Source of the DNA: Perkinsus olseni
Lineage: Eukaryota > Perkinsozoa > Perkinsida > Perkinsidae
Length of the DNA: 64,000 nucleotides
NCBI GenBank assembly: GCA_013115135.1
Contig: JABANP010000025.1
Location: forward strand, 124,001-188,000
Direction: 5' to 3'
Notes under the pieces: model-generated
Told to the model about the DNA's origin: nothing
The model's database searches: none
Seen by the model: only the letters and a program-made list of their open reading frames with translations
Shown here: one piece after another, positions 22,413 to 34,994 of the stretch
Position numbering within the stretch: position 1 is the stretch's first letter
Layout: each line of letters opens with the position of its first letter
Program-made: the position numbers and the translations under genes

Positions 22413-23118
22413 AAGAGTGTACGGTTTCTATGTCTTGAGACGCAGTGTTGACAGTACCACACCAATCGCAACTTCTGTAAGACACGTCTGGTGCCCGAGC
22501 AACAGGATTCTGGACTCAGTTCGTACCTATTTACCTAACTGGATGGTTTACAGTAATACAACAATGCATCATCAGTAGCAGAATCATCGAACCCCTCGGA
22601 CGAATGCCCCGTTCGTTCCTGCATTTCATGCAATTATGTCAATTATGTCGACCTTTTTTTCCTCCACCGCCTCCTCTTCTCGATCGCGAGTTGAGTATGC
22701 CTTCCCGTGGCCTGAGCCCTTCAACGTGGCTAGTGGACTGTCCACACTGTGAACCAGGAGCACAGCACTCGATAAAGGACACCCCGACCGCTAGTGTCCA
22801 GTTGTCTGATAGCATTACTACTCGTCATTCGTGGCGGCGATCACTAACACGAGCAGCAGCAGCATCCTGCGATATACCCCAAGGGAAACATCACATAGGT
22901 CTGATTAGAACGAGGGAACCAATGACAGGCACGGGCCGTGAGAAGAGTACCGAGAATAGAATGACAGTATGCTCGGATGTGAACCCACATGGCAACTGAA
23001 AACCCTATGCGTTGTCAGGAGCCACAGCGCTGAGTTTGTTGTTTCCTTCCCGAGTCCATGGCGTTCTTCCTTCTCTCGTTTGTTCTTTACTCGTCTCTCC
23101 CCTCTTCAACGGCTACTA
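22413..23118. other. Intergenic region between CSN6 and the RRM/SPOC gene
   Basis: About 700 bp with no convincing coding block. It contains T/C-rich stretches (near 22650-22680 and 23040-23110), the latter just before the next ATG and possibly a pyrimidine-rich 5' UTR or splice-acceptor region. No RNA gene recognised. Confidence 0.5.
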
Positions 23119-26100
23119 ATGGACGTCCATGATGGCGAGGACCTCTTCGTAGACTATGGTGATTTCGGAGGTCAACAGCAGCTCTCCCCGAGGCATGAGG
23201 ATGCCCAAGTAGATGATGATACAGCCATGGCTGGGGAAGGGGTCCCAGAGAACGCTGAGGAGCTCCTTGCCAATCCACCTAGCAGTAAGGCCTAGGCCCG
23301 CAGAACAGATGCAAGTCGTCTTAATAGAATTAACGAATACTTCCAACATCGCACCACCTATTCAGCATGCTCTGAAGAGGGCTCTGCTGTACTTGGCAGG
23401 AAAAAGCGGCTGGAAAAGTTAGAGGAAATTCGCGCAGGTACGCTCTTCATCTTCAATGCTCCTGATGACACGGACGAGGCCGAGGTCGAGATGCGATGTG
23501 GCAGATTTGGGGAAGTCCTGTAATAGTCCTTAGGGGCGGGGGCGCGTGGACAGCGGGGGTGCTCAGGAATGTGGAGAAGGTTGAAGATAAGATGGTAGTC
23601 AATTTTAAAAACACCAAGTCCGCCTACTCAGCGCGAGAGAAACTCGACAATTCAAAGTTTGATGACAACGAAGTGAGCCTGTAGTACCAGTTGCGCTTGG
23701 AGTGGTACGAGTGCGACCTAGGTACACGTTTACTTTGGCCCACAACAGGGAGATCACCACCACAAGGGGAAGGGGTAGGGGAAGCTCATTCATCATCGGA
23801 ATCACTCCTATTCCCTCTAGGCTTAGTGGAGATGGGGCAGCCCCTGCTGGCGGCATTGCTGTCAGGATGGACGTGGATCCATTGACTGGGGAGTATCTTG
23901 CCGGCGCCCGCGTTGTTGGCACTGGAGCTCGCCATGCTAACGGTGGTAATATCTCTAGTGGGAGCTCTTCACGGCACTTAGCATCAACGGGTAGGCATGC
24001 GACGGCGCCTATCAAGTGACGAGAAACCGGCTTTGAAGATCGAGCCTCCAGAGCAGCCAGTGTCACACTGGAGTGAGGTCCATGACCTGGAACATGACGA
24101 CTGTGCAGCACTGTACTACGGGGAGCCCTCAAAACCGAAGCCTCGTCTAGAGGAACAAACCCTCGTGCGCTGCAGCACAGTCTCTCGACCGTGCACGACT
24201 CGTCAACGGCGAGGCATCGCTTTGTCTCGGCATCAGCGAGGAACCGGTTGCGTCACCCTCCCTGGATCCTCCCTCCTCACTGTATGTGTTATTCGTAGAT
24301 TGGACGACTACAGCAAGCATCCTCATCGTGAGTATCTCAACAACCGTTATGTTCTATTCGGGAACCTTCCATCGTCTGAGATCGACATAGACTCCAGACG
24401 CTCCATTGAGGGCTTCCTGGCTCGCTGGGTCAAGTTGGATGATTTGGTGGATACCAATAAGGTGATACTACGGGCACGATCAGGCGGGGGAGTACCCCTG
24501 GTAGTTGCTGTTACGATCAGTAGCTGGCGGGCAATTGAACCTCGGATAATTCACGTCTAGCGTTGAGGCTAAACATGTCGAATGATGCCTGTCAACAAGC
24601 GCCTTCTGTGATGGTTCTTGCCGGGCATACCGTCGTGTGCTATGCTGTTCAGAGGTCCAACACGTTGCTTCCATCAGATAATAGTAGCTGGTATACCGGT
24701 CCTGCACGTCACGTTGAGGTCCACCAGAGCGGCGGCTTTCCTTCAGTCGCATGTTGAGAAGTAGTAGTTAACAAAGAGTGTAGTGCACTCGCCAGGTCGT
24801 TCTTAGGGATCTGCATGACCACGGTCATGCCACTCATGTAGCCTTCGCTCCGCCTTTGAAAGCTGACAAGAAGCTCTGGGTTGGTTGGAGTCTACCGATG
24901 GGCTTCAAGGTCTCAGAGACTGACCTGAATAAGGCCTTCGCCAGCTTTGGATGTGAGCACCATGATAAGGGCTGTGCAACTCATCACTCGGTCTCTCTTT
25001 TCAGACATAGAGGATTTCCGAATGCTGGAGAATAAGAACTGTGCTTTCATACAGTAGGTGCCGGGTTCTTGGCACTTCTCTGTTTCTGTTGGTCGCCTCT
25101 CAAAATAGCAGGGATTTTCCTCATTCGCCCGGTTGCGGTGGCGCTTCCAGCTTGGTTTCGGTGGACGATGGCATTCCTCCTCACTTGTATAGGTATTCCC
25201 ATGTTGCCGACGCAGTAAAGGCCTACAACTCGATGTACGGCCTGGAGATAGCCGCCGGGCACTTCCTCAACGTCGATTTCACGTCCGCTCCAGCGGCCCA
25301 CAGCCATCAATCTGTCGGATTCGGTGGCAACAGGGAGGTAGTGCTGAACCTTCGAGCGAATCATTCGACCACTATTCGGTTTTCTCTGCATCAGAATGTG
25401 CCGGGTCTGCATCAGTCCTTGGACGAGTACAGGAGCCACCGGCTTGGTGGTCGAGATCGTTCTCGCTCTCCTCATAGACATCGACATAGGTCGAGGAGTA
25501 GAGACGATAGACGCAGTCGGAGGCACCATGAGGACCGGTACTACTGCGGGACGGTGGGAGGGCGTCTAGTGGTCACTTTATCTTGCTCCCGTCTGGTGGG
25601 TCGGGCAGAGATTTATAAGCGAACAAGAGCTAAGCTGCCAGCCTCAACGTGATGCGCACGGAGACTCATGCTTCTACTTTGGCGGACTGCCATTGGTCGC
25701 CTGGCACACCGGAAACAAAATCGGAATCCCCAAGGCCGTATCCGAGATGTTTTTCATGACGCGTGGATTTGAATTGGACGGACTGGCGCTCCCTGGCCTT
25801 CCCCTCAGGGAGTCCTCGCGTAGTCTGGAGGACAGTCGGGAGTCGACTCAGCATCGGTCAGCTGAGACGTTATACATTCTGAAGATGGGCGAGTTGGCCT
25901 GTCAAGTGAAGTGGCGTTTTGTCCGCGGCTCTGAGGCCAACAGCTTGTCACAGTAAGCCTTGGCAGTGGGTATGCTGTGGTAGTCGAGGAGGCGCTGATT
26001 GCATTCAGTCTGTCCAAGTTGAATATAGACCAGCGTACGAAGATAGACCATTGTCGAAGTCATGTGGAGAGGCAGCCCAAGGAGACCACTATATGGTATG

Positions 26101-26357
26101 TCTCCGCGGCTACGAAGGAAGATTGTGAAGGGTAAGTTTCGGGGGTTCTATGGCCGAACGCCCGACTTCCCGTGTACCCGTCGGCATAAGTGCCAACTGA
26201 CCGCTCCTCTCTTCATCTGGGGGGATGTAGTTGTGGTGAGTTTGTCCTGAGCAGATACGACAAGCTATGTGACTACTTCATAGGGAAGGACAGAGTTGGC
26301 TTTATCCATACTGGTGACTACTATTACTATCTTATGTCCTCCGTCAAAAGCATGTAA
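23119..26357 (+). CDS. SPEN-like RNA-binding protein (RRM, RS-rich segment, C-terminal SPOC-like domain)
   Basis: Multi-exon gene beginning at ATG 23119 with an acidic N-terminus (MDVHDGEDLFVDYGDFGG). RNA-recognition blocks: TLFIFNAPDDTDEAEVEM with VEDKMVVNFKNTKSAYSA (23440-23680), a second around 24340-24470 (NRYVLFGNLPSSEIDIDS) and a third at 24850-25290: KLWVGWSLPMGFKVSETDLN, ENKNCAFIQ, YSHVADAVKAYNSMYGLEI. Next comes an Arg/Ser-rich stretch (RDRSRSPHRHRHRSRSRDDR). The C-terminal part (25860-26357) reads ETLYILKMGELACQVKWRFV, then YDKLCDYFIGKDRVGFIHTG and YYYYLMSSVKSM, resembling the SPOC fold at the C-terminus of Spen/RBM15/FPA proteins, which couple RNA binding to corepressors or m6A writers. 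The RRMs are firm; the SPOC call is moderate. Confidence 0.7.
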
Positions 26358-26978
26358 GGCCAGGGCTGAGTGTTGATGCTCGACTGTCACTCGAGATCAT
26401 CATGTTCTCCTTCTCTAGGTGCGGAGGCTCTGTCGTTGGAGCCCAGCTGTTACATGATACTAGTGCAAATAGCGGCGACTCCTGGTGACGCCATGGTGAC
26501 AGCCGTAACCACCAGCAGCAACAACGCGCGTGAGCAAGACAAACGAGTGTAACTATTTTCGGTATCATACTATCTAGTATTTATTTCATTTGTGTTGAGA
26601 ATTGGGGATGGGTGATTGGAGGGTGCAAGTAGTACGAGGGCCCCTAGGTTCACGGAGGGTTGAGTTACCTCATCATCTCTCTGTCATACAGGGTGGATTC
26701 TCGGTCCGCCCCTTCTCCTGGTCGTAGGGATGTCATCACCCGTCTCAGAGTGTCATGCCGAAATGGTTTATTGATGCCTATGGAGGACACTGAAGCTCAT
26801 ACACATTGAGTGCCCGTGAGACGTTAGTTGGCCTTAGTCTCTCAGCATACCTAGCAGCTGCAAGCTTGTTGGTGGTTGCCGTAGTCAGCGCATGAGAATC
26901 ACGTCGGAGACGGTTTCTTCAAGTGTGGGCCTGAACTGCTTTGACATCGTGTGAAGTAATAATGTGCGTAGTAGTTTT
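26358..26978. other. Intergenic region
   Basis: About 620 bp, including AT-rich sequence near 26550-26600. No coding exon, tRNA or repeat that I can support. Confidence 0.45.
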
Positions 26979-28949
26979 ATGTCTGTGTTTTCGAGTAAAG
27001 TTGCCGGTGCTGCCGCCGCTGTATCCCCGATATCTTCGTCAATGTCGCCCGCAGCAGCAAGAAGCAACGAGGACTACATAGCCGGTGCTAGAGTTGAGGA
27101 GGATGATGATGCTGACCACCAGCAGAAGCAGCTCAGCAGCAGCGATAAAGCGAAGAAGCCTACGGCCAGTTGCTCCGGGACTGTGCTTTACAGGCTATAT
27201 GTCACTTTCATAGTACTAACGGGACCGAGGGGTGTACGGCGGTTGTACCGTGTAGATGGTATACCTTGACATATAGTGGTAGTGATTACTAAGTCATAGT
27301 ATTTAATTTTCCTCATAAAGTCGCGGCGCACAGGCTCCGTGCTAGATATGTTCCCTATATACAGTCCGGCCAGAACAGGCTATGGCATGCTACCGTCTCC
27401 TAGCCACCATCGTATATAGGGACCTAGTCCTCCATGTCTCGCCAGGGGTCGTGTAACCGTTAGGCCGTATCATTTGGTGTCTGGTGGTAGATACTTTTGT
27501 ATTGCGGATTAAACGCTACAATGGGGCTGTTCAATCGGTGGGCTCTAGGTGAGTGGTCCGAGGAGGTACTCCCTTAGTAGCCTATCGTCATGGCCTCAGG
27601 CGTCCATGGTTTTCACTTTCCCCTTATACTTACCGGCGCCAATATGGTAGCCATGGTCCTCACGATCGGACCTGTAGTGGCCTGTTGGCCGTCTATGAGG
27701 GCCCAGGTAATCTCCCTGGCTCCTCTGGATGTGCTCTTCCGGCCTCCAACACGTTCCTCGTAGACCCCAGGCCTCATGCCATCGTGTAGCCTGTTGTCGA
27801 CTGCTCAGGTGTCCACTCATCTGAGGAAGCATATCTGGCCAGTGTGTGCAGTGTCGATTCTTAATGGTGTTCAACTAGCCCTCAACAACGCCAGTTTAGT
27901 ACGGATAGAGCTTTCTATGAACCAGGTAGGGCGTCCTCGCCCCTCCACAGCAGCCCAGAATCTTCCCGTCAGATTATCCGTTCCGCCTCCCCAGTGGTGA
28001 TAGCAATTCTTGGCCGTTTTATTTTACACACCCCAAAGTCAACTAGGCTGCAGAGGATATCGCTGCTCCTCCTCACACTAGGCGTGGCCCTCACTGTACG
28101 GACTCCCACAGGATTCAACTCCGCCGCTGTAAGCTGACACCCCATCATAACAACTTTCCATCAGAGCCTAACTCTCAGGTCCACGTTGGTATACTGCAGT
28201 GCATCCTGGGAACTATCCTCCTATCATTGCAGATGGTCATCTCCCAGCGTCTCCTTGGCCCGGGCACTCGGATACACCCCCTACTCCTAACTTTGTATAC
28301 CGCTGCTGTTGCTTGTGTGACTCTCCTTCCTGTTGCCATCTGGGCGGAGGGCTGGGACTTTGCCACTTATTTTCAGGAGCGTCATTGGGAGACGGTCATG
28401 GTGTTGGGCGTTGGTTGCTCCTGCTCAGTCGTCTACAGCATCATCGTTTTCACCATGATCAAGGTTGTGTCTGCTACCGGTACGGCTATTGTCGGTAATG
28501 TCCAGTTGGTGTTGCTACTGGGCTTGGCGGAGATGCTGCTTGACGAGATGAAGGGCTGGTCGACTCGGCAGTTCCTAGGGGTCCTGTCTACTATAGTAGG
28601 AGCAGGAGTGTGGACCTACTGTAAAGTGAAGAAGCCTTCAAAGCCCTCTAGAGATTATCAGAGCGTCCCTCAAGTAGACCTAGAGGCAGGCGACGGTACG
28701 GCGACCAGGAGCAGCAGTACTAGTATCGCGCAGGAGCAGACCAGTGCGCAGCCTCGAGTCCAAAACCCCCCGCCGAAAAAAAGACTAAACCCCGATGTGG
28801 CTGTTGACTCCCTTGTTTTTTTGTTGTTGATTGACCGTCTCGATCCTAGGGCACGGTTTCTCATCGCTTATCATTGCTTTTGTGCAACCATTAGTACCAT
28901 TCATTTCTCCACCAACTGCCTACTACCTCTCCTGCTTTCTGTTGGTTAA
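26979..28949 (+). CDS. TPT/nucleotide-sugar transporter-type membrane protein (drug/metabolite transporter superfamily)
   Basis: Polytopic transporter of the triose-phosphate/nucleotide-sugar translocator group, likely in Golgi, ER or plastid membrane. Well-supported exons: LNATMGLFNRWALG, a short intron, HGFHFPLILTGANMVAMVLT (the TPT 'YNKW...FHFPL.LT' start), RKHIWPVCAVSILNGVQLAL with NNASLVRIELSMNQ, then RLQRISLLLLTLGVALTV, ILQCILGTILLSLQMVISQR, LTLYTAAVACVTLLPVAIWA, VLGVGCSCSVVYSIIVFTMI, ATGTAIVGNVQLVLLLGLAE and QFLGVLSTIVGAGVWTYCKV. A Ser/Pro-rich cytosolic tail follows, to the stop at 28949. The start is uncertain: ATG 26979 (MSVFSSKVAGAAAAVSPISS) could be the N-terminal exon, with a 27270-27490 gap I cannot resolve. 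The substrate cannot be told from sequence. Confidence 0.8.
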
Positions 28950-29012
28950 TCAGTCTTGTCGGAGGTCATTTGCGGGGCTGCTGGTGAAGTTTGCTTTCCG
29001 AGTCCTATCCTG

Positions 29013-30990
29013 ATGACCGTTTCGACCGGCAAGGTGTCCTCCGTAGCGGTGCCCCTCCAAGCGGCGTCCAAGAAGGAGATCCTCCGCCAGCTCAAGAGAT
29101 TCTTCATCAGCACCAACACGGCCTGGACGGATCGAAAGTGAGTTCGCCGCCGCCCATGGTGGTGACAGTGAGTGTCTTGTGGCAGGGGTGGGGGCCCCAC
29201 AGGAGAGGCCAAGGGCCGTCGGAGGGTTGAGGCCTGTGTGGGGGAGTCCCGGGGTATGGCAGGTTAACCAGCACCTCCCCTTGCCAGGGCTTACTGTTGT
29301 CAGCCGATCATCCTAGCGGACCGCAGGCTACCGATAGCGGCAAGGCTCCTCAGGTTAAGACGACGCCTGGCGATGGGCGACTTGAGGGCCTCCTCGCAGA
29401 GCGTAGGCTGCACCCGGTAGGCCCTACACAGCCCCCCCCCCGTGTGGTCGCATACGTCAAGCAGGGCTTCCTTATTGCCGAGAACTGCGTCACTGATGAG
29501 ATAACAATCCTCGAAGACCGCCGAGGCCCCCCGGCCAACGCCCCCGTGTGGCCTCTGATGCCGCACAAGTACCGTCCGCCCATCTGTAGATGCTCGGATG
29601 ACGTCGAGGACATGCTTGACAGGATAGATCGCCTTCGGTGTGTCTCCAGTGGCAGTCCTGCTCCTACAAAGCACCCTTTCCAGGCGGGACGGCTTCTTCT
29701 ATGCGACTGTGATGAATCTGGTCACAGCACGGGCTGAGTGGCTCTTTGTGAAGACCGAGGGCCGGCATCTCGCCAACGGCTTCCGTATCAACACGCCTCC
29801 ATCGGCCCCTCAAGGAGGGGCGTCACAGCCTGACTTCCGTAGCATCGCTCGACGGTTGGGGCCTCCCTAAGGGGAAATCAGGCCGTCGGAAGGGAGCCAT
29901 GGCTCGGATAGATCCGCAGGTCCCCATCGCCATTCATCCTCTATAGACCTGGTCATGGTCTCAGGAGGTCCTAGGCATCCCCGAGCTGCATGTAGTGCCG
30001 GAGGCTGACCGCGTCCTGCTGCCTGAAGCCTGGTGTGCATTGTTGACGGTAGAGTACGAGACTCTCAGCTCGATCCACTATCAGTCACCACTGAGCCCCC
30101 ATGCGGAAGTGTAGGGCTCTCTGTTCACCCTGCATGACCAAGGAGTAGTAATGGCAGGTACTTCGTCTCACAGTTGGCCGAGATCGCTATGCTTCGGTGG
30201 ACGGAACCCGGGGCGGAGAAGGTCCGGGGCCCAGTCATCGGCGTGGCGTGGATTACCTCTCTCCAGGCCGCTGTCGACGAGGCGGTCCTCCGCATTGTGT
30301 GGTCCTTATGGCGGATGTACTACACGCACCCAGCTGAGGGAAAGGCTAGGGACAGACACGACCTCATCATCGCTAAGGTCGGCTTCTACCACCGCCACTA
30401 CTACTCTGATGCCACCCCTCCTAGATCCTGGCCACGATGGGCTTTGCCTGCTACAGGCTGGGGGAGTTCCCTCTAGTTCGTGAGTGCTTCAAGAACGCCA
30501 AGATACTCCGAATCTCCTACAATACTCGCCGCCATCGGGAACCCCCGATGGTACCTCACCGCCCCTCCCCGCCCCTATTACCCACTCTCCGCAGATCTGC
30601 CCCCACGTGGCCGCCTGGGGACACAACGAAGCGCTCGCCTTATCTGCCTTGGGGAAATACAGGACCGCCTACAAGCTCGCTTGGAGTGCTGCAGAAATCA
30701 TGAAAGTGAGACTGCCTGCGACGACACTGGAACAAGCCTTCATACTCGTTAGGGTACTCGGGGACCTGACCATCCTCAAACGGTCCACTGCCGGCTCACA
30801 GTAGAGAGGCTGAAGCGCCGGCCGGATGTTGCGATGTAGGTGTAGATCGAGGTTCGTAGAGGGGGCCCTTGCTGCACACAGGTCGCTGAGCGCGGGAGTT
30901 GACGTGTCCCCGAAGGAGGCAATAAAGGCGATGAAGAAAACAGAGAAGCGACCGAAGGCTACTAAAATTAACAACCGTCGGAGAAAATGA
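29013..30990 (+). CDS. TPR-containing protein, tandem copy A
   Basis: ATG at 29013 (MTVSTGKVSSVAVPLQAASK); the stop TGA at 30988-30990 follows a basic tail (KEAIKAMKKTEKRPKATK). Conserved landmarks in order: RPPICRCSDDVEDMLDRIDR (about 29570-29630), ARAEWLFVKTEGRHLANGF, TMGFACYRLGEFPLVRECF, then HNEALALSALGKYRTAYKLA with WSAAEI. The last two look like tetratricopeptide repeats (paired amphipathic helices with A..L...G.Y..A). The same ordered landmarks recur in the next gene. Role unknown; TPRs suggest protein-protein interaction. Exons are separated by short introns, and the joins between 29870 and 30480 are not all resolved. Confidence 0.65.
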
Positions 30991-31105
30991 AGTTACCTGC
31001 ACGCCTCCGCCTGTGTGAATTTCGAAAGGTGTCATCAAGCTCAATGGAATCGCTGAGTTCAATGGGTGCCCCGTCTCCGAGTATTCTCTGTTGACCATCT
31101 TTGCA

Positions 31106-33268
31106 ATGGACGCGGCGGCGGATCCGCCGGAAGGCATGGTTGGGATAGACGAGTGGCTGGCCTCCCTTCGAACCCACCTGGGCTCACTGGATGAGAAGCT
31201 TTTTATTGACCAGCCTGAGAGGTGGAGCTGGGGTCTCTCTTTGAGTCACATCTCTAGCACTGCGGTCGAACGCTCCTCTCTCCCCTTATGAAGGCCCCTG
31301 ACAAACCCTCCCAAGGGGCAACCGTTGCTGCCTCCTGTGGTCGTCGTCGAGGAAAAAGCAGCGAAAACGAAGCCTAAGAGTACCAAGAAGAAGGGCAAAG
31401 GAAAGAAGGGAAAAGATAAAGCGAAGGCCATGTCGACCTTCAAGATGCGTGGGTCTGTCTATGGTCGGCCTCAGCGGCTCAACTGGTCCTCCTCACTGAG
31501 GAGTTCTCAGCCGCCGGCATCTGGGGCTTCCATGAGCGTCTGGCGGCGAAGTCGAAGTCTTCAGCGCGGCCGCCGCGGTACTGGCGAGATGGCACGCGTC
31601 TGCTGGTCAGTCTGGGCTTCCCACCGACCGTGCCGCTCTATTAGGGAGGGGCCTCGGCGACGTTGTCGTAGTGTATTGTGTTGCAGACGGCAGCCGAAGA
31701 GGAGTACCCGGATGGCCCTGCCTCCTCCTCCTCGGCCAGTCCATCAGCCATGGATCTTCAAAGGGCCCCCGCCGTGGTGACAGTCATAGACGAGCCTTGG
31801 GAGCCTCCGCCTTGTGAATGCTCAGAGGACGTGGAGGACCTCATCGATCGTATTGGCGTCTTGAGGTGGGAGTAGTCGCGACTACGTTCTTACTACACCC
31901 CCGTTGGTGGGGTCAGGCGTGAGCGGAAGTATCGTGACTCGGCCCTTGCACTGGTCCACGCCCGGGCGGAGTGGCTCTGGGTGGCCTCCTCGGGGCTTTT
32001 CCAACCGACCGGCTTTATCACCACTAAAGGAGAAAGAAGCGCTTGATAAGGTTGCAGCGTACATCAATCAGGATGGGAGATGCGGAAGGGGCTCCTCCTC
32101 CTCCCGCGATGAGCAGGAGAAGAGGACTTTGCCCGCCCTCTCGGGGACTTCATAAAACCGGTAAACCACCTCCCTTCCAACCCGTCGGGGGATCGATCTT
32201 CTAGTGCTGCGGAATAGCATCGCTTCATTCCGGTATAGCCGATCAGAGTGCTCATGACAGGTCGGCTCTCCGCCAGTCTATGAGGTGGTCCCCTTGGACC
32301 CTCTCCTGTCCCCTTCCGATTGGGCCGTTATGGTGGCTGATGACATAGAGAACATGGTCGCCAAGGGTTGTCGCTCACCCATTCCTGTGGAGGCTGAGAT
32401 GTCGGTCCTATGGTACCAACAGGCCACCCCCTAATACCACTCGACCATGTACAGATTCTTCGTCTGCGAGCTCTCCTCACTAGTGATAGCATCATACTCA
32501 CCGGATGACCCGAGCAAGGTAGCCCCGGCAGAGCAGCCGTGGTGACCGCTGTCAGTACGCCAGGACCCGGTGTATGGATCCGCCCTGAGGCTGGTATGGG
32601 CCATCGGCTGCGTGCTCAGCATCTGGGTTAATCTAGACGACCCCAAGAACTACCCCTTCAATGCTCAGGTAGGTCCGTGCGACTGCCCGTGGCATGCCTC
32701 AAGTCAGGTATGGTCGGCCCTGGGGTACATATCTTTCCGGATGGGCCATTACGACATTGCGGCTCACTCCTACTTAGAAGCACGGGACTGCAGGGAGGCC
32801 TACGCTATGTATAAAGGGAAGGAACATAAGGTAACCACTGCCCGCTGGCGCTTCGCGTTGGAGCATTTTCCTGGCAGGTCTGCCCGCACATAGCCACCGC
32901 CTACCACAACGCTGGCGCCTCGTTCATGCAGATGGGGAGGGACCGGGAGGCCTTCGCCTTCCTAGGGGTTGCCATGGAGGCTTTTTCGGTAACTGGCTCC
33001 GGTCACATGGCGCAGCAATCTTCCAGTAGATCTCGATTGGGGAGCTACATCCTAGAGCACGGATTTGCCTTCGAAACCTGCATGCCCTCCGAGACAGGGG
33101 AGGGGTTTTAAAGTAACGCCCGGTCCTTTGGAGCCTGATATCACTGGAATGACCAGGACCCTAACTTCACTAGATGTCCCGCACGTCGTCCGCTACAGAG
33201 TCGAAGACATTACCAAAAATTCCGGTACAGTAAAGAGAAGTGGCAAGAAAAACAAGAAGAAAACATGA
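31106..33268 (+). CDS. TPR-containing protein, tandem copy B
   Basis: ATG at 31106 (MDAAADPPEGMVGIDEWLAS), stop 33266-33268 after a lysine-rich end (TVKRSGKKNKKKT). Copy B repeats the landmarks of copy A with strong divergence: EPPPCECSEDVEDLIDRIGV (31800-31865), HARAEWLWVASSG, SALGYISFRMGHYDIAAHSY with LEARDC (TPR), then CPHIATAYHNAGASFMQMGR with DREAFAFLGVAMEA (TPR). It also has an extra Lys-rich stretch (KPKSTKKKGKGKKGKDKAKA, about 31370-31430). Same strand and adjacent, so this is a tandem duplication. Several exon joins (31900-32500) are unclear. Confidence 0.62.
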
Positions 33269-33395
33269 ATCCAAATGCCCACTTCTCTGCTACACGCCGT
33301 CATTCTCCTACCGATGGTTGCCGCGTTGCCGGGGTGGCTTGGGACGACTGTGGCAGCTTTAATTCGTGTCTTGCCGCCTCCTACATTCCTAGGAC

Positions 33396-34252
33396 ATGAG
33401 CACGATCTTCGACCCTTCTCCAGCCAGCAGCAACCAGAGATACCCTCCAGAGAGGAAATATTCGGGATCAAGCCGCGCCAGCGTCACTCAAGTCAAGAGA
33501 CCCTACCCCCAGACCGACTTCAGTGACCCTAACCTGGCCGTCAGAACGCTCATGGTCTTTCGGTTCCCGCGGGAGGCACAAGAGGTGGATCTAGGTGAGG
33601 TCAGATCACGCCTGCTGCTGCTGTGGAGCTCGGCCGTTCCCTCGCAGCCTGCCGATTCGGCCGCTTTGGTCCCCTCGAGCATGTGAAGGTCGTTTACGAC
33701 CCCGTCACCCACTTGCCGCGCTGCTACGGTTTCGTCCGCTTCGTCCACCGATCACACGCGCTGGAGGCCTATCAGGCTTGCGAGGAGCGGAAGATCTCCA
33801 TGGACGATCCTTTCGGACGGACCTGTAGGCTGCCATGGCTCCCCGTGTGTAATGGCTGAGATGCTGCTCGCTCAGGGTTCTTCGAAGTTAAGTGGGCTCG
33901 GAACGCTCGAGCTGCCGGCGAGATCCCGAGAGGCCCGGGGGACCAGCAGAATGGTTACAACGGCGGTTATGCGCAGTCGCCAGAAAATCCGCCGCCCGGG
34001 GGAATCCCCTCGGACACCTCACCCACTGCAGTGCCGTCTCATCCGACGATACACGATTCGTAAGCGCAACTCAATCACTGCTTCCACGGTACAGGTGCTC
34101 TCCTCAGGATCGCTCCACCGCTCCTGGCTGACACCTCGGATGACTTCAGCCCGCCTGGCCTGTCCCCTTCCGCTATCGAACCCGCCCTGCTAGAACTAGC
34201 CAGCTACGAGGAGGATTCGAGCCCAGTAGGGGACAGCGATATGTCCACATAG
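33396..34252 (+). CDS. Single-RRM RNA-binding protein with Pro/Gly-rich tail
   Basis: ATG at 33396 (MSTIFDPSPASSNQRYPPER), stop TAG at 34250-34252. RRM: RNP2-like VRTLMVFRFPREAQEVD, a short intron, then RFGRFGPLEHVKVVYDPVTH and the RNP1 block LPRCYGFVRFVHRSHALEAY. Sequence after the domain (FEVKWARNARAAGEIPRGPG, NGYNGGYAQSPENPPPGG) is disordered and Pro/Gly-rich, and the C-terminus is acidic (ELASYEEDSSPVGDSDMST). Probably involved in mRNA processing or translation; the target is not predictable. Confidence 0.75.
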
Positions 34253-34272
34253 AAAGTCATTACCCCTCGCAG

Positions 34273-34994
34273 ATGATGTCATCTGAGGAGGCACAGGAGC
34301 TCCTGAGGCAGCTTGAAAATGCACAACAGTCAGACATGAGCATCGCGGCAGCCACACGAGTCGAGTCAGTGTCTCCCTTCGAGCTTCCCGAAGTGGTGAG
34401 TCTAACACGGGCTTCGCTGTTCGCCTTGTACTTGCTATCGCCGTCAGGTTCGGGATCCTCCTACTATCAATCATTTTCTTGACATCGCCTCCGAGGCTGA
34501 GGAGACCGCGACCTCCCAGGCGGCGGCTGCAGCTGCGGCTGCTGCGCTAGCGTCGAAGACGGAGCATACTTCTCAAGATGACCTGGCTCTCCTTATGGAG
34601 ACAGTTTTTAAGGTCAGTCGACTAACAGCGATCCATAGTGTCAGCGGGAGGTCGGTTTTTTCTATGCAAGTTGTCTTTTCTCTGTCTGCACTATGCTTCT
34701 TTCCAATTCTGTGGAAAAGTCTAAAGTCTCGTTTCATCCTCGGATATTTCTGATCCTCAGACGGTACGTCGCAGCGCTCTGGAGAGGCTGCGGAAGGCGA
34801 GTGACGCTTCGCCCAGTACAAGATGCGGCAGCTCGACATCAAGGTTGGGCGAAACAAGCGATAATCCCGCGCGGGAGGCTCGAGTAGGTTCCGATTCATT
34901 CATTGCTGGGAGAATTGGTGTCAATGCAGGCCGGCTCAGAGGCGGCGATGGACGAGCCTGCAGCAGCGTCCTAATGTCAACAGAACCCTCATAG
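34273..34994 (+). CDS. Hypothetical small Ala/Ser-rich protein
   Basis: Not recognised. ATG at 34273 (MMSSEEAQELLRQLENAQQS), only 20 bp after the RRM gene stop. Three exons can be joined: one through SPFELPE, then TINHFLDIASEAEETATSQ followed by an Ala run and SQDDLALLMETVFK, then RRSALERLRKASDASP to a TAG at 34992-34994. Predicted helical, acidic N-terminus, Ala-rich centre, basic/Ser-rich C-terminus; no domain or signal peptide. The close spacing could mean it is a 3' part of the RRM gene by alternative splicing, but the RRM gene's stop is clear. Confidence 0.5.
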
